Shown: piece by piece, positions 16,394-27,537 of the stretch | Layout: each line of letters starts with the position of its first letter | How positions within the stretch are numbered: the stretch's first letter is position 1 | Assembly (NCBI GenBank): GCA_002733645.1 | Contig: NVWL01000055.1 | Span: forward strand, 1-47,797 | Direction of reading: 5' to 3' | DNA: 47,797 nt | Source: Oceanobacter sp. | GTDB lineage: Bacteria; Pseudomonadota; Gammaproteobacteria; Pseudomonadales; Oceanobacteraceae | Program-made: the position numbers and the translations under genes | Notes under the pieces: model-generated | Database searches by the model: none | Seen by the model: only the letters and a program-made list of their open reading frames with translations | Told to the model about the DNA's origin: nothing

Positions 16394-17629
16394 ATGAGCA
16401 TCGAAATTAAAACACCAACTTTTCCTGAATCTGTTGCAGATGGCACGGTCGCAACTTGGCATATTAAGCCAGGTGAGCCAATCCAACGCGACGAGCTTTT
16501 GGTAGATATTGAAACGGATAAAGTTGTGCTTGAAGTAGTTGCCCCAGCAGACGGCACTATGAAAGAAGTATTTAAAGAAGAAGGCGAGATCGTTCTTAGT
16601 GACGAGGTGCTAGGTATTTTTGTTGCTGGAGAAGTCGCAGATGCCCCAGCAGAAAATGCATCATCGACAAGCGATAGCGAAGAAGAAACCGTGACGGCGG
16701 GTAATGTCATTATGAGCCCAGCGGCTCGTAAAATTGCTGATGAAAACAATGTTGCACCGGCTTCAATTAAAGCGACAGGTAAAGATGGTCGAGTGACTAA
16801 AGAGGATGTCTTAAATCATCTGAAAGGTGGCAACGAACCAGCTCCAGCGCCTGCACCTAAAACAGACGCACCTAAAGCTCCCGTTGCAGCGGCCAGTGCA
16901 GGATCGGCCCCAGTGTTTGATCAAGGCGAGCGCATTGAAAAACGCGTTCCAATGACACGTCTTCGCGCCACTATTGCTCGTCGTTTAGTGGATGCGCAGC
17001 AAAACGCAGCCATGCTCACGACCTACAATGAAGTGAACATGAAGCCAGTGATGGAGCTGCGTAAAAAGTACAAAGAGCAGTTTGAAAAAACGCATGGGGT
17101 GAAATTAGGCTTTATGTCGTTCTTTGTCAAAGCGGCCACAGAAGCACTGAAACGCTTCCCTGCGGTTAACGCCTCTATTGATGGTAACGACATGGTTTAC
17201 CATGGTTATCAAGACGTGGGCGTTGCAGTTTCGACAGAGCGTGGGTTGGTTGTGCCAATTTTGCGTGACACAGATAACATGGGCCTTGCCGAAGTAGAAA
17301 GCACCATTGGTGATTTTGCTAAGCGTGCACGTGACGGAAAACTGGGCATCGATGACATGCAAGGTGGTACCTTTACCATTACTAATGGTGGTACCTTTGG
17401 TTCACTAATGTCGACGCCAATCCTGAATCCGCCACAGACTGCTATTCTTGGTATGCACAAAATCCAAGACCGCCCGATGGCTGTTGATGGTGAAGTCGTA
17501 ATTCTGCCAATGATGTATCTTGCAGTGTCGTACGATCATCGCATGATCGACGGCAAGGAAGCAGTGCAGTTCCTGGTAACGATTAAAGAATTGCTCGAAG
17601 ATCCAGCGCGTTTATTGCTGGATATTTAA
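16394..17629 (+). CDS. sucB: Dihydrolipoyl succinyltransferase, E2 of 2-oxoglutarate dehydrogenase
   Basis: SucB transfers the succinyl group from the lipoyl arm to CoA. The 411-aa protein has a single lipoyl domain (1-80) with lipoyl lysine K43 in [11 protein letters not shown], an E1/E3-binding domain (about 105-143, [13 protein letters not shown]), an Ala/Pro-rich linker (about 146-172), and a C-terminal acyltransferase core ending [12 protein letters not shown], where H382 and D386 are the catalytic pair. AAGGAAATTCG precedes the start. It sits between sucA and lpd with gaps of 30 and 27 bp, so E1, E2 and E3 of the complex are co-transcribed. Confidence 0.97.
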   Translation: MSIEIKTPTFPESVADGTVATWHIKPGEPIQRDELLVDIETDKVVLEVVAPADGTMKEVFKEEGEIVLSDEVLGIFVAGEVADAPAENASSTSDSEEETVTAGNVIMSPAARKIADENNVAPASIKATGKDGRVTKEDVLNHLKGGNEPAPAPAPKTDAPKAPVAAASAGSAPVFDQGERIEKRVPMTRLRATIARRLVDAQQNAAMLTTYNEVNMKPVMELRKKYKEQFEKTHGVKLGFMSFFVKAATEALKRFPAVNASIDGNDMVYHGYQDVGVAVSTERGLVVPILRDTDNMGLAEVESTIGDFAKRARDGKLGIDDMQGGTFTITNGGTFGSLMSTPILNPPQTAILGMHKIQDRPMAVDGEVVILPMMYLAVSYDHRMIDGKEAVQFLVTIKELLEDPARLLLDI

Positions 17630-17647
17630 CCGGGTCTGTAATTTTAA

Positions 17648-19099
<1,452 letters not shown>

Positions 19100-19113
19100 T
19101 TTGCTGTAAGACT

Positions 19114-19141
19114 AAGGCCCGGTTTACCGGGCCTTTTTTTT
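19114..19141 (+). terminator. Rho-independent terminator after lpd
   Basis: AAGGCCCGG and CCGGGCCTT (19114-19122 and 19127-19135) form a GC-rich stem with a TTTA loop, followed by an unbroken run of T to 19141. It separates sucAB-lpd from sucCD, which must therefore have its own promoter or depend on read-through. Confidence 0.93.
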
Positions 19142-19315
19142 GTGGCTTTATTATAACCTGTCTAAACTGTATAAGCTGGCGAAGACAAAATCTCCTTCTC
19201 TCAAATTTTGAGATCGAGACTATCTTTCCCATACATATTCTGAAAAATCCGGAACCCTTTATTTTTGGGCTGTCAGAAAAGTTTGAATAAAACATGTAAG
19301 AACAGGACATAAGCG

Positions 19316-20482
19316 ATGAACCTACACGAATACCAGGGTAAGCAGCTGTTTGCGCAGTATGGTTTGCCAGTATCAACAGGCGTGGCGGCAAAAACTGCAG
19401 AAGAAGCTGCAGCAGCAACCGATACAATCGGTGGCGACCGTTGGGTTGTGAAAGCACAAGTGCATGCCGGTGGTCGTGGTAAGGCTGGCGGTGTAAAGCT
19501 GGTTACTTCGAAAGATGAAATCACCGAGTTTGCTAATCAGTGGCTTGGAAAAAACTTGGTGACCTACCAAACTGACGAGAATGGCCAACCTGTTTCACGA
19601 ATTTTGGTTGAGTCCTGTACCGACATTGATCAGGAATTGTACTTAGGAGCGGTTGTTGATCGTTCGTCACGTCGTGTTGTATTTATGGCGTCGACAGAAG
19701 GTGGTGTTGAAATTGAAAAAGTCGCCCACGAAACGCCAGAAAAAATCTTAAAAGCAGAAATTGATCCTTTAGTAGGTGCGCAACCTTATCAAGGTCGCGA
19801 GCTGGCTTTTAAACTTGGCCTTGAAGGCAAGCAGGTGAGCCAGTTTGTTAAAATCTTTTTAGGTTTATCAAAACTGTTTCATGATAAAGATCTTGCCTTG
19901 CTAGAAATTAATCCTCTCGTTGTGACAAGTGAAGGTGATCTTCATTGTCTTGATGCGAAATTAAACATCGACAGTAATGCCATTTACCGTCACAAAGATC
20001 TGCAAGAAATGCATGATCCTTCGCAAGAAGATGAGCGTGAAGCACACGCTGCAAAATTCGAACTTAATTATGTCGCCCTTGATGGCAACATTGGCTGCAT
20101 GGTTAACGGTGCAGGCCTAGCAATGGGAACAATGGACATTGTTAAGCTGCATGGCGGCAAGCCAGCCAACTTCCTAGATGTAGGGGGCGGTGCAACCAAA
20201 GAACGTGTAGTCGAAGCATTTAAAATCATTCTGTCTGACGACAACGTGAGCGCCGTATTGATTAATATTTTCGGTGGTATTGTACGCTGTGACATGATCG
20301 CCGAAGGCGTGATTGGTGCGGTAAAAGAAGTGGGCGTTAAAGTTCCAGTGGTCGTACGACTTGAAGGTAACAACGCTGAATTAGGTTCTAAAGTACTGGC
20401 AGACAGCGGACTAAACATTATCGCGGCAACCAGCTTAGCGGATGCAGCAGAGCAAGCAGTTAAAGCTGCGGGGGGCAAATAA
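19316..20482 (+). CDS. sucC: Succinyl-CoA synthetase beta subunit (ADP-forming)
   Basis: SucC binds nucleotide and, with SucD, converts succinyl-CoA to succinate with ATP formation. The 388-aa length equals the E. coli protein. The N-terminus [18 protein letters not shown] is the ATP-grasp family start. [12 protein letters not shown] and LLEINPLVV are ATP-grasp nucleotide and Mg contacts, and the C-terminal domain carries [13 protein letters not shown]. Its stop overlaps the sucD start (TAATG), indicating translational coupling. The 216-bp leader after the lpd terminator presumably contains a promoter, but I cannot assign one firmly. Confidence 0.97.
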   Translation: MNLHEYQGKQLFAQYGLPVSTGVAAKTAEEAAAATDTIGGDRWVVKAQVHAGGRGKAGGVKLVTSKDEITEFANQWLGKNLVTYQTDENGQPVSRILVESCTDIDQELYLGAVVDRSSRRVVFMASTEGGVEIEKVAHETPEKILKAEIDPLVGAQPYQGRELAFKLGLEGKQVSQFVKIFLGLSKLFHDKDLALLEINPLVVTSEGDLHCLDAKLNIDSNAIYRHKDLQEMHDPSQEDEREAHAAKFELNYVALDGNIGCMVNGAGLAMGTMDIVKLHGGKPANFLDVGGGATKERVVEAFKIILSDDNVSAVLINIFGGIVRCDMIAEGVIGAVKEVGVKVPVVVRLEGNNAELGSKVLADSGLNIIAATSLADAAEQAVKAAGGK

Positions 20483-21354
20483 TGAGTATTTTAATTAATA
20501 AAGATACCAAGGTTATTTGCCAAGGTTTCACTGGCTCGCAGGGTACCTTCCATTCTGAGCAGGCGATTGAATACGGCACCAATATGGTCGGTGGCGTGAC
20601 GCCGGGTAAGGGTGGTCAAACTCACCTTGGTTTGCCGGTTTTTAACACAGTTAAAGAAGCGGTAGAACAAACGGGGGCAGAAGCCTCTGTGATCTATGTG
20701 CCAGCACCTTTCTGTAAAGATTCTATCCTTGAAGCAGCTAACGCTGGTATCAAGCTGATCGTGTGTATTACTGAAGGTATTCCAACCCTCGATATGCTTG
20801 ATGCAAAAGTTAAGTGTGACGAATTGGGTGTGCGTTTAATCGGCCCTAACTGCCCAGGTGTGATTACACCGGGAGAATGTAAAATCGGTATTATGCCGGG
20901 TCACATTCATTTGCCGGGTAAAGTCGGCATTGTCTCGCGTTCAGGTACCTTGACGTACGAAGCGGTTAAACAGACCACTGATTACGGCTATGGCCAGTCA
21001 ACGTGTGTTGGTATTGGTGGTGATCCGATTCCGGGCACTAACTTTATCGACGTACTCAAGTTGTTCCAAGAAGATCCAGCCACGGAAGCCATCGTGATGA
21101 TTGGTGAAATTGGTGGAACTGCTGAAGAAGAAGCGGCAGCTTACATCAAAGCTAACGTGACCAAACCGGTTGTGTCCTACATCGCGGGTGTGACAGCACC
21201 TCCGGGCAAGCGTATGGGTCATGCCGGTGCGATTATCTCTGGCGGTAAAGGCACGGCGGACGAGAAGTTTGCAGCCCTTAACGACGCCGGTGTCGCTACT
21301 TGTAAGAGCCTAGCGGATATTGGCATCACGCTGAAAAATCTAACTGGCTGGTAA
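20482..21354 (+). CDS. sucD: Succinyl-CoA synthetase alpha subunit
   Basis: SucD binds CoA and carries the phosphorylated histidine intermediate. The 290-aa protein shows the CoA-binding Rossmann start [19 protein letters not shown], the [12 protein letters not shown] segment, and the active-site loop [15 protein letters not shown] with phospho-histidine H247 (H246 in E. coli numbering without Met). ATG 20482 uses the last base of the sucC stop codon. A terminator follows 29 bp later, closing the TCA block. Confidence 0.98.
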   Translation: MSILINKDTKVICQGFTGSQGTFHSEQAIEYGTNMVGGVTPGKGGQTHLGLPVFNTVKEAVEQTGAEASVIYVPAPFCKDSILEAANAGIKLIVCITEGIPTLDMLDAKVKCDELGVRLIGPNCPGVITPGECKIGIMPGHIHLPGKVGIVSRSGTLTYEAVKQTTDYGYGQSTCVGIGGDPIPGTNFIDVLKLFQEDPATEAIVMIGEIGGTAEEEAAAYIKANVTKPVVSYIAGVTAPPGKRMGHAGAIISGGKGTADEKFAALNDAGVATCKSLADIGITLKNLTGW

Positions 21355-21382
21355 GCTACTTAGTTCTATGTTTTAGCTGAAG

Positions 21383-21414
21383 AAGCCCGCGACCGAAAGG
21401 AAGCGGGCTTTTTT
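21383..21414 (+). terminator. Rho-independent terminator after sucD
   Basis: AAGCCCGC (21383-21390) pairs with GCGGGCTT (21403-21410) around a 12-nt loop, followed by a run of T to 21414. Confidence 0.9.
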
Positions 21415-21784
21415 GATTCTGTTACCCGCCTTTTTCATTTTGTACATATTTTTCCTACAAGGCTCGTCAATCGACCCCCTTCGCTGTGGCAACCTCTTGA
21501 GTCGAGTTTCCACTCGTTCTCCGTTGAATTTGTAATCAAAGCATTCCCTTTTTGCGCCAAACTCTCTGTCAAATATTCTAATTGACCATTATTGCATGCA
21601 CTTCTGAGCTAAATGTACCTTGACCTAGGTTAGGAAATGAACGAAAGTTCATAGACAGTTGTATAGGGTTGCCTATTGTTACCTTCATGGCCAGCTATCA
21701 AACTGTGTCAAGCTTGCTTAGAGGGTAGGGTGCCTCTGAGAAGAATTCAATTTAATCAATTTTGTATAATAATAAAGGCGTTTC
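21415..21784. other. Intergenic region upstream of the TRAP-type permease
   Basis: 370 bp with no supported gene. It contains a 6-bp palindrome with a 4-nt centre, ATGAACGAAAGTTCAT (21637-21652), and a perfect TATAAT at 21765-21770 that would leave only a few bases of leader before ATG 21785. The sequence AGGGTGCCTCTGAG near 21726 superficially recalls the terminal repeat of the 7033 element but differs at two central positions. No terminator is seen for the minus strand. Confidence 0.5.
21637..21652. promoter_or_regulatory. Perfect 6+6 palindrome, possible operator
   Basis: ATGAAC-GAAA-GTTCAT is exactly self-complementary in its arms and lies about 130 bp upstream of the permease gene. A TetR- or LysR-type binding site is possible; no regulator gene is adjacent. 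It also fits the GAAC-N4-GTTC form of the Bacillus LexA box, which is not the form used in gammaproteobacteria. Confidence 0.3.
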
Positions 21785-23911
21785 ATGGGGCATAACAATC
21801 AAGGTCACCACCGTACGGTTTATGAGTGGGCGGCCGCCTTACCGGCATTTCTGGTATTGGTTTTCGTCATATTATTGAACACCAGCCACACAATGCATGC
21901 GCAGATTTTGCAGTTGGGGGAACGTTTTTGGGAGGGCTATTTTGAACTCCGACACGACCCAGTAGAGCCTGTCTGTAATCCTAATACGGATATTGAGTCT
22001 GAACTTCAACGCAGAATTGACGAGCAAGATTCGCAAGTAATTGATGAGTTCGATTTATTTGCACCTGACCCTATCAACCCTGAAGCCATGCGTATTTCGT
22101 TGCAATCGGCAAAGGATGAATGTGAGCTCAAATTTTCACAATATTCCGATAAACTTGAGCGTATTACGCCGGGATTAGAAACCTTTCGAGTGTTAGAGCA
22201 GGGTATCTCTAAGTTCGGTGAAATTGGTTTATCGACAGAACGTATCCTCTTGGCGATATTAGTTCTTATTTGTGGTGGTACGGCCTTGATGCGTCGCCAT
22301 CACATTTCCTTGCGCCCGATGATTACTGTTATGGATTACCGTGTCGCCGCAGGCGCTCAGGCCATCGCATTTAGCATGCTCTTCTACTCCGTATATAGTT
22401 TTAAAGTCGTCGCGTTTTCGGCGGGAATTAGTGTCAGTACAGAACACGCGATCTTACATTGGATCTGGATCTTCGGTTTTGCTGCTCCGGTCTTTATCTC
22501 TTTGTATCAAATGATTTTTGTTCCCAAAGATGCAGAACCAGGTGGTAACTTCCTTTCAGCCCAGTTGTCAGTGCCTCTGTTTGCTACGATGGCCATCGGC
22601 TCAGGTATCTATTTTCTCCTTGCTGGTCACCCATCTGGTATTGGAATTTACCTGAACCAGATGATGGAAATGTCACAATTATTTCTAAATGTTGGCCTGT
22701 ATGTTTGGGTTGGTATGCTGTTAAAGCGTACAGAAATGACGCAGAAAGTATTTAACATCTTCCGCCCGCTAAAATTACCGCCAGAAATGCTTGCGGTTGC
22801 CGTGGTGGCGCTTGCCGCTGTTCCAACGGCGTACACCGGTGGTTCGGGGATTTTTGTTATTGCGGTTGGTGGTTTAATTTACATGGAGCTTCGTCGCTCA
22901 GGTGCGCGTCGCCAGTTAGCCTTGGCGGCTACGGCCATGTCTGGTTCGCTGGGGGTGGTTCTACGACCATGTTTATTGGTGGTGATTGTTGCGGCGCTCA
23001 ACAATGAGGTCACGACCGATCAATTATTTGGTTGGGGTGTGAAAGTATTCTTTTTAACCACGCTACTTTTTGCATTCTTTGCATTAATAACCCGCAAAGA
23101 ATCCGTGCGATTAGAAAGACTGGATTCAAATGTTTGGCCTGAGCTGCGTGACGCGCTAAAGCCCCTGATTCCTTACGTGATTCTTATTGGCTTAACACTA
23201 GTGGCGTATTCTTATCTTCTTGATGCGCATCTTGATGAGTTTTCCGCACCGATTATTCTTCCTGTCCTATTATTAGTTATTTTGTTTTACGAGAGACTGA
23301 CTCAAGAGAAAGACATTCTAAAACCTGAAAATATGAATGTTGAGTATGTTGAGCACCGCTTGGAAGACTCGCTCGAAGACATCAAAAGTGGCCGTGACAC
23401 AATGGAAAAAACCATTCGTGAAGCGACGACTGAAGCCACCGGCCATATTGGTGCTTTGCTCATGCTAATGGGGATGTCGATGAGCCTTGGCGGCATGATT
23501 GATCGCGCTGAAATTATGTCGATGATTCCTTCTGAATTTAGCTCAATATGGGTGGCGATGGGCTTACTCGTGTGTATTCTGGTTGTCATCGGTATGATCA
23601 TGGACCCTTATGGTGCTGTGGTACTTGTGAGTGTAACGATTGCGAGTATTGCGTACGAAAGCGGTATTAATCCTGTGCATTTTTGGATGGTAACTTTGGT
23701 TGCTTTTGAGCTGGGTTATCTGAGTCCTCCTGTTGCACTGAATCATCTCCTTACGCGGCAAGTGGTTGGTGAAGAAGAAGTTCGCTTATCAAAAGAAGAA
23801 ACGATTGGTGAAAACTTCTGGTACCGCAATGAGAAAATACTTTTACCACTCGTAACGATGGCAACAGCACTCATTATCGTTGCTTTTGTTCCATTACTCG
23901 TTGCTTATTAA
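21785..23911 (+). CDS. TRAP-type transporter permease, fused small and large membrane domains
   Basis: 708 aa. The C-terminal 350 residues resemble the DctM large permease, with AAVPTAYTGGSGIFVIAVGG and the signature GMIMDPYGAVVLVSVTIA then GYLSPPVALNHLL. The N-terminal part looks like a DctQ-type small subunit but has TM1 (about 15-33), then about 120 soluble residues with two cysteines (C64, C113), then TM2 (about 153-169). TRAP transporters import organic acids with a sodium gradient using a periplasmic binding protein; none is encoded nearby. AAAGG lies 6 nt before ATG. It is a single-gene unit closed by a terminator. Substrate unknown; the place after sucD suggests a dicarboxylate, but only weakly. 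Confidence 0.8.
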   Translation: MGHNNQGHHRTVYEWAAALPAFLVLVFVILLNTSHTMHAQILQLGERFWEGYFELRHDPVEPVCNPNTDIESELQRRIDEQDSQVIDEFDLFAPDPINPEAMRISLQSAKDECELKFSQYSDKLERITPGLETFRVLEQGISKFGEIGLSTERILLAILVLICGGTALMRRHHISLRPMITVMDYRVAAGAQAIAFSMLFYSVYSFKVVAFSAGISVSTEHAILHWIWIFGFAAPVFISLYQMIFVPKDAEPGGNFLSAQLSVPLFATMAIGSGIYFLLAGHPSGIGIYLNQMMEMSQLFLNVGLYVWVGMLLKRTEMTQKVFNIFRPLKLPPEMLAVAVVALAAVPTAYTGGSGIFVIAVGGLIYMELRRSGARRQLALAATAMSGSLGVVLRPCLLVVIVAALNNEVTTDQLFGWGVKVFFLTTLLFAFFALITRKESVRLERLDSNVWPELRDALKPLIPYVILIGLTLVAYSYLLDAHLDEFSAPIILPVLLLVILFYERLTQEKDILKPENMNVEYVEHRLEDSLEDIKSGRDTMEKTIREATTEATGHIGALLMLMGMSMSLGGMIDRAEIMSMIPSEFSSIWVAMGLLVCILVVIGMIMDPYGAVVLVSVTIASIAYESGINPVHFWMVTLVAFELGYLSPPVALNHLLTRQVVGEEEVRLSKEETIGENFWYRNEKILLPLVTMATALIIVAFVPLLVAY

Positions 23912-23947
23912 TAGAGTTAAAACGTAAGAAAAGATCACGTTCGAAAG

Positions 23948-23972
23948 AGCCCAAACTATGTTTGGGCTTTTT
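23948..23972 (+). terminator. Rho-independent terminator after the TRAP-type permease
   Basis: AGCCCAAAC (23948-23956) and GTTTGGGCT (23960-23968) form a 9-bp stem with a TAT loop, followed by five T (23968-23972). Confidence 0.92.
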
Positions 23973-23986
23973 CGGATAAGCGAGGA

Positions 23987-24766
23987 CTACTTTTTTCTGG
24001 TTATCCATTTGTTGATTGCGCGATTAATCCAATCAGGAGATAAGTTCGCGCCTAAATACATAAACCAAGTCAATGTGCCTACTGTCCAATGAACTTTTGT
24101 TGTGCTGGTTGTTGAATTAGCCACTTGATAGATTTTATTCGCGACATCCTGCGCAGATAGATGTATACCTAGGTTTTTAATGGACTCAGCATCCATATTG
24201 TCCACCATGGCTGTTTTTACAAACAAGGGAAGTACATCCATGACATGAATGTCGTCTTTCTCCCACTCTAAATTAAGTGCTTCCGTTAAGCCTTTGACGG
24301 CAAATTTACTGGCAGAGTAGGCGGCAAGTGACGGCTGACCGTATATAGCAGAGGCTGATGCTAAATTAATGACTCTTGCCGCAGGGGTATTTTTCAAGAA
24401 TGGGTAAGCAGCGTGGCAACCATTCATTACCCCTTTTACATTAATGTCGATTACTTTTTGCTGAGTCTTTAATGGTGTGGCGTGAAACTCGCCAGAAACT
24501 AAGATGCCAGCATTATTGATGAGGAGCTTCAACGATTGAGTTTCGGTATGAAACTCATCCAATGCGGATACCCACTCTTCGGTTGAGGTCACGTCGAGCT
24601 TGAATATTTTGCATTGTTTTTCGCCCAGCTGACTGCGCAAAAGTTTTAACCCTTCAATGTCAATATCCGCCGCACCAACGATCCAACCATTTTTCACGAA
24701 CAGCTCACAAATGGCTCTGCCAATACCGGCAGCAGCGCCGATAACGAATACGGTGTTATTGCTCAT
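23987..24766 (-). CDS. Short-chain dehydrogenase/reductase
   Basis: 259 aa, a classical SDR. The cofactor motif is GAAAGIGRAIC (TGxxxGIG type, residues 10-20), followed by LINNAG (about 84-89), the catalytic Ser in NLASASAIYG, and Y-x3-K in AAYSASKFAVKG. An acidic residue (D36) after the second strand suggests NAD(H) preference. The substrate cannot be deduced. The C-terminal tail is Lys/Arg-rich, with a hydrophobic stretch (VGTLTWFMYLGANLSPDWI) that may associate with membrane. It is divergent from prpE by about 250 bp; a joint role in short-chain acid metabolism is possible but not shown. Confidence 0.88.
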   Translation of the reverse strand: MSNNTVFVIGAAAGIGRAICELFVKNGWIVGAADIDIEGLKLLRSQLGEKQCKIFKLDVTSTEEWVSALDEFHTETQSLKLLINNAGILVSGEFHATPLKTQQKVIDINVKGVMNGCHAAYPFLKNTPAARVINLASASAIYGQPSLAAYSASKFAVKGLTEALNLEWEKDDIHVMDVLPLFVKTAMVDNMDAESIKNLGIHLSAQDVANKIYQVANSTTSTTKVHWTVGTLTWFMYLGANLSPDWINRAINKWITRKK

Positions 24767-25017
24767 GTAATGCCTTTAATGATTTTTTAGTTCATAAAAT
24801 ACAGTATTAAAGTGACACGCCGTTATGTGGGCAGCAAGGTGAGTCAGTGCCAGTTATTGATCTTACTCAATTTGATACGCTTTTGGCCTAATTGTTCTGG
24901 CAAGTAGGCCTCGTGTTTTTAACAGCGACTAGCCCTAAGTCGAATAGCCCGAAGCAGGCTTGTTTCGTATCGTTAAAGCATCGAATACATTTTCGTTGGC
25001 GTCGATGAGTGCAAAAT

Positions 25018-26907
25018 ATGAATTACGACAAAGACTACCAAGAAGCTCATAGCAACCCTAAAAGCTTCTGGGCAAAACAAGCTAACGCTATTCCTTGGTT
25101 TAAAAAGCCAAGCACAATTTTATCTCGTGATAACAATGGCATAGATCGTTGGTTTGCCGACGGCGAGATGAACACTGCATTTCTCGCACTCGATACTCAT
25201 GTGCTCAATGGGCGCGGAGAAGAAACGGCACTTATTTACGACTCTCCGGTGACCGGTAAGAAGCGTCAATACACGTTTTCAGAGTTAACCGAAGTCGTCG
25301 CGCGTTTTGCTGGTGCTTTATCACGGCAGGGCGTTGCAAAAGGCGATTGCGTTGTTATTTATATGCCGATGATTCCAGAAGCCGCCATTGCCATGTTGGC
25401 CTGCGCTCGTATAGGTGCCGTTCATTCGGTTGTATTTGGTGGCTTTGCAGCGCATGAATTGGCAATACGCATCGATGATGTATCCCCTAAAGCACTGATC
25501 ACGGCGTCTTGCGGTATCGAGGTTGACCGTGTGATTCCCTACAAACCCATTATTAATGACGCTTTGGTAATGGCGGAGCAAACGCCCGAAATTTGTATTG
25601 TGTACCAGCGTGAAGAACAGCCTTGTGAATTAATACCAGGCCAAGATATTAGTTGGGAAAGCGCGCTTCAGAATGCCGAGCCTGCCGATTGTGTTCCTGT
25701 CAAGGCGACTGATCCTTTGTACGTTTTATACACCTCAGGCACCACAGGTAAGCCAAAAGGTGTGGTGCGTGATAACGGTGGTCATGCGGTGGCGATGCGC
25801 TATAGCATGGCATCTTTGTATGATATGCAGCCGGGAGATGTGTTCTGGGCTGCGTCTGATGTTGGCTGGGTGGTGGGGCATTCTTACATTGTTTACGCTC
25901 CATTAATAAGCGGGTGCACAACGGTGTTTTACGAAGGCAAGCCGGTACGAACCCCGGATGCTGGCGCTTTTTGGCGAATATGTGAAGAGTACGGAGTGAA
26001 AGGACTTTTTGCTGCGCCTACGGCGTTTCGTGCGGTACGTAAAGAAGACCCAGGCTGTGCATTAGCTAAGCAGTATGATCTATCCAAATTACAAACAATT
26101 TTTATGGCGGGAGAGCGACTTGATCCACCCACTTATGACTGGGTGGTAGAGCACTTGCAGAAACCCGTGGTGGATCATTGGTGGCAAACAGAAACGGGTT
26201 GGGCCATTGCTGGTAATCATGTGGGTTATGGTATGGCGAAGACAAAAGCAGGGTCCGTGACACGCCCGTCGCCAGGTTACCATGTTGATATTTTAGATCC
26301 GACTGGGAAGGGTGTTTCAGCGGGAGAGCAGGGCAGTATCGCCATCCGATTACCGTTACCGCCCGGTTGCTTACCCACTATTTGGGGGAATCATCAGCGT
26401 TTTATCGATGGTTACTTAAGCACCTTTAAAGGCTATTACGTGTCTGGTGATGGCGGGTTCATTGATAATGATGGTTATTTGTTTGTGCAAGGGCGCACCG
26501 ACGACATTATCAATGTTGCGGGCCACAGACTTTCAACCGGTGAGATGGAAGAGGTAGTTGCTGGTCATAATGCGGTGGCAGAGTGTGCTGTGATTGGTCG
26601 ACACTGTGACCTTAAAGGTGAAGAGCCAATCGGACTGGTGCTGTTGAAAGATGGCGTTAAGATTAATGATAGTGATCTTGAAAGAGAATTAATTCAACGA
26701 GTGCGTGATTCGATTGGTGCGGTGGCGAGTTTTAAACATGCCGTAGTGGTGCAGCGACTTCCAAAAACGCGCTCTGGCAAAATTTTGCGTAAGGTTTTAC
26801 GGAGTATTGCCAATGGTGAGGAGTACCAAACTCCGTCAACTATCGATGACCCGGCGTGTCTTGTCGAAATTGAAGCTATTTTTAAGGAAAAAGGATTACG
26901 AGAGTAA
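25018..26907 (+). CDS. prpE: Propionyl-CoA synthetase (acyl-CoA synthetase, PrpE-like)
   Basis: This enzyme activates propionate (or acetate) with ATP and CoA through an acyl-adenylate. 629 aa from ATG 25018, preceded by GATGAG at a good distance; an in-frame GTG at 25009 is less likely. The family's ACAS_N region comes first, then GGFAAHELAIRIDD and ASCGIEVDRVIPYKP, which are more PrpE-like than Acs-like. The AMP-binding P-loop is YTSGTTGKPKG, the A8 hinge is GRTDDIINVAGHRLSTGEMEE, and the catalytic A10 lysine is in KTRSGKILRK. No prpBCD genes are adjacent, so propionate would be handled by enzymes encoded elsewhere. A terminator follows. Confidence 0.9.
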   Translation: MNYDKDYQEAHSNPKSFWAKQANAIPWFKKPSTILSRDNNGIDRWFADGEMNTAFLALDTHVLNGRGEETALIYDSPVTGKKRQYTFSELTEVVARFAGALSRQGVAKGDCVVIYMPMIPEAAIAMLACARIGAVHSVVFGGFAAHELAIRIDDVSPKALITASCGIEVDRVIPYKPIINDALVMAEQTPEICIVYQREEQPCELIPGQDISWESALQNAEPADCVPVKATDPLYVLYTSGTTGKPKGVVRDNGGHAVAMRYSMASLYDMQPGDVFWAASDVGWVVGHSYIVYAPLISGCTTVFYEGKPVRTPDAGAFWRICEEYGVKGLFAAPTAFRAVRKEDPGCALAKQYDLSKLQTIFMAGERLDPPTYDWVVEHLQKPVVDHWWQTETGWAIAGNHVGYGMAKTKAGSVTRPSPGYHVDILDPTGKGVSAGEQGSIAIRLPLPPGCLPTIWGNHQRFIDGYLSTFKGYYVSGDGGFIDNDGYLFVQGRTDDIINVAGHRLSTGEMEEVVAGHNAVAECAVIGRHCDLKGEEPIGLVLLKDGVKINDSDLERELIQRVRDSIGAVASFKHAVVVQRLPKTRSGKILRKVLRSIANGEEYQTPSTIDDPACLVEIEAIFKEKGLRE

Positions 26908-26989
26908 AACTTTTTGGAACTGAAGCTATAGCAGGGCGTCATAACCTCGGTTGTTGAAAAACAGCCTTTATGATTGCTCCCCCTTTTAG

Positions 26990-27017
26990 CGCTGACCTTC
27001 GGGTCGGCGTTTTTTTT
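26990..27017 (+). terminator. Rho-independent terminator after prpE
   Basis: CGCTGACC (26990-26997) and GGTCGGCG (27002-27009) pair with one G-U around a TTCG tetraloop, followed by eight T (27010-27017). The UUCG loop makes it unusually stable. Confidence 0.93.
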
Positions 27018-27056
27018 GCGGGTATTTTTATACAAAGGTGAATTGTTTCGGCTGAT

Positions 27057-27527
27057 TTACATCATGCCTTCACTCAGTCCCACGGCCATAGCGCTGCCTA
27101 GGTCATGAACATCTTCAAGCCATGAATCTTGCCATTCTCCTTTGCATATCAACGGCGCTTGTACCCAGCGCCAACGAAGGCCTGTGGTAATCGTTGATAG
27201 TGCCTTATGTGTCCCCGTGCCGTCGTGGCCAGCTTTAATGATGGCAGCGACAGGCAAGCCTTGTTGGCTGTCTAAGCAGGGGTAATAAATGCGATCGAAC
27301 CAGTCTTTCATGGCACCGGACATATAACCCAAATTTTCAGGCGTCAGCAGAACAACTGCGCTCGCTGTATTTAACTCATCGGCATTACTTGTTAGTGGTG
27401 CTGAGTGACGTATGTCGATGTTGCTGCATTGCGCTGCCGTTACCCCATCAATAAACGCATTTGCTAAGCGCTCAAGGTTGGGGGACGGCGTATGTGCGAT
27501 AAACAGAAGGGTTTTGCGTTGTGTCAT
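27057..27527 (-). CDS. Flavodoxin-fold NAD(P)H-dependent reductase
   Basis: 156 aa with a flavodoxin-like FMN fold. It has an N-terminal strand LLFIAHTPSPNLERL with the phosphate-binding loop, TPENLGYMSGAMKDWFDRIYY (about 80-100), typical of the NADPH-dependent FMN reductase family, and AAIIKAGHDGTGTHKAL. The biochemical substrate is unknown; relatives reduce quinones, azo compounds or FMN. It lies 10 bp downstream of the universal stress protein gene on the same strand, so the two are likely co-transcribed and could share a stress role. The ribosome site is weak, consistent with coupling to the upstream gene. Confidence 0.82.
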   Translation of the reverse strand: MTQRKTLLFIAHTPSPNLERLANAFIDGVTAAQCSNIDIRHSAPLTSNADELNTASAVVLLTPENLGYMSGAMKDWFDRIYYPCLDSQQGLPVAAIIKAGHDGTGTHKALSTITTGLRWRWVQAPLICKGEWQDSWLEDVHDLGSAMAVGLSEGMM

Positions 27528-27537
27528 GTATTACCAA

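Noticed and set aside
21641-21650. SOS box of GAAC-N4-GTTC type
   Set aside because: That is the Gram-positive LexA form; gammaproteobacterial LexA binds CTGT-N8-ACAG, and no SOS gene is adjacent.
21726-21740. Possible third mobile-element end (AGGGTGCCTCTGAG)
   Set aside because: It differs from AGGGCACCTCTGAA in the central bases, has no partner end and no internal similarity.
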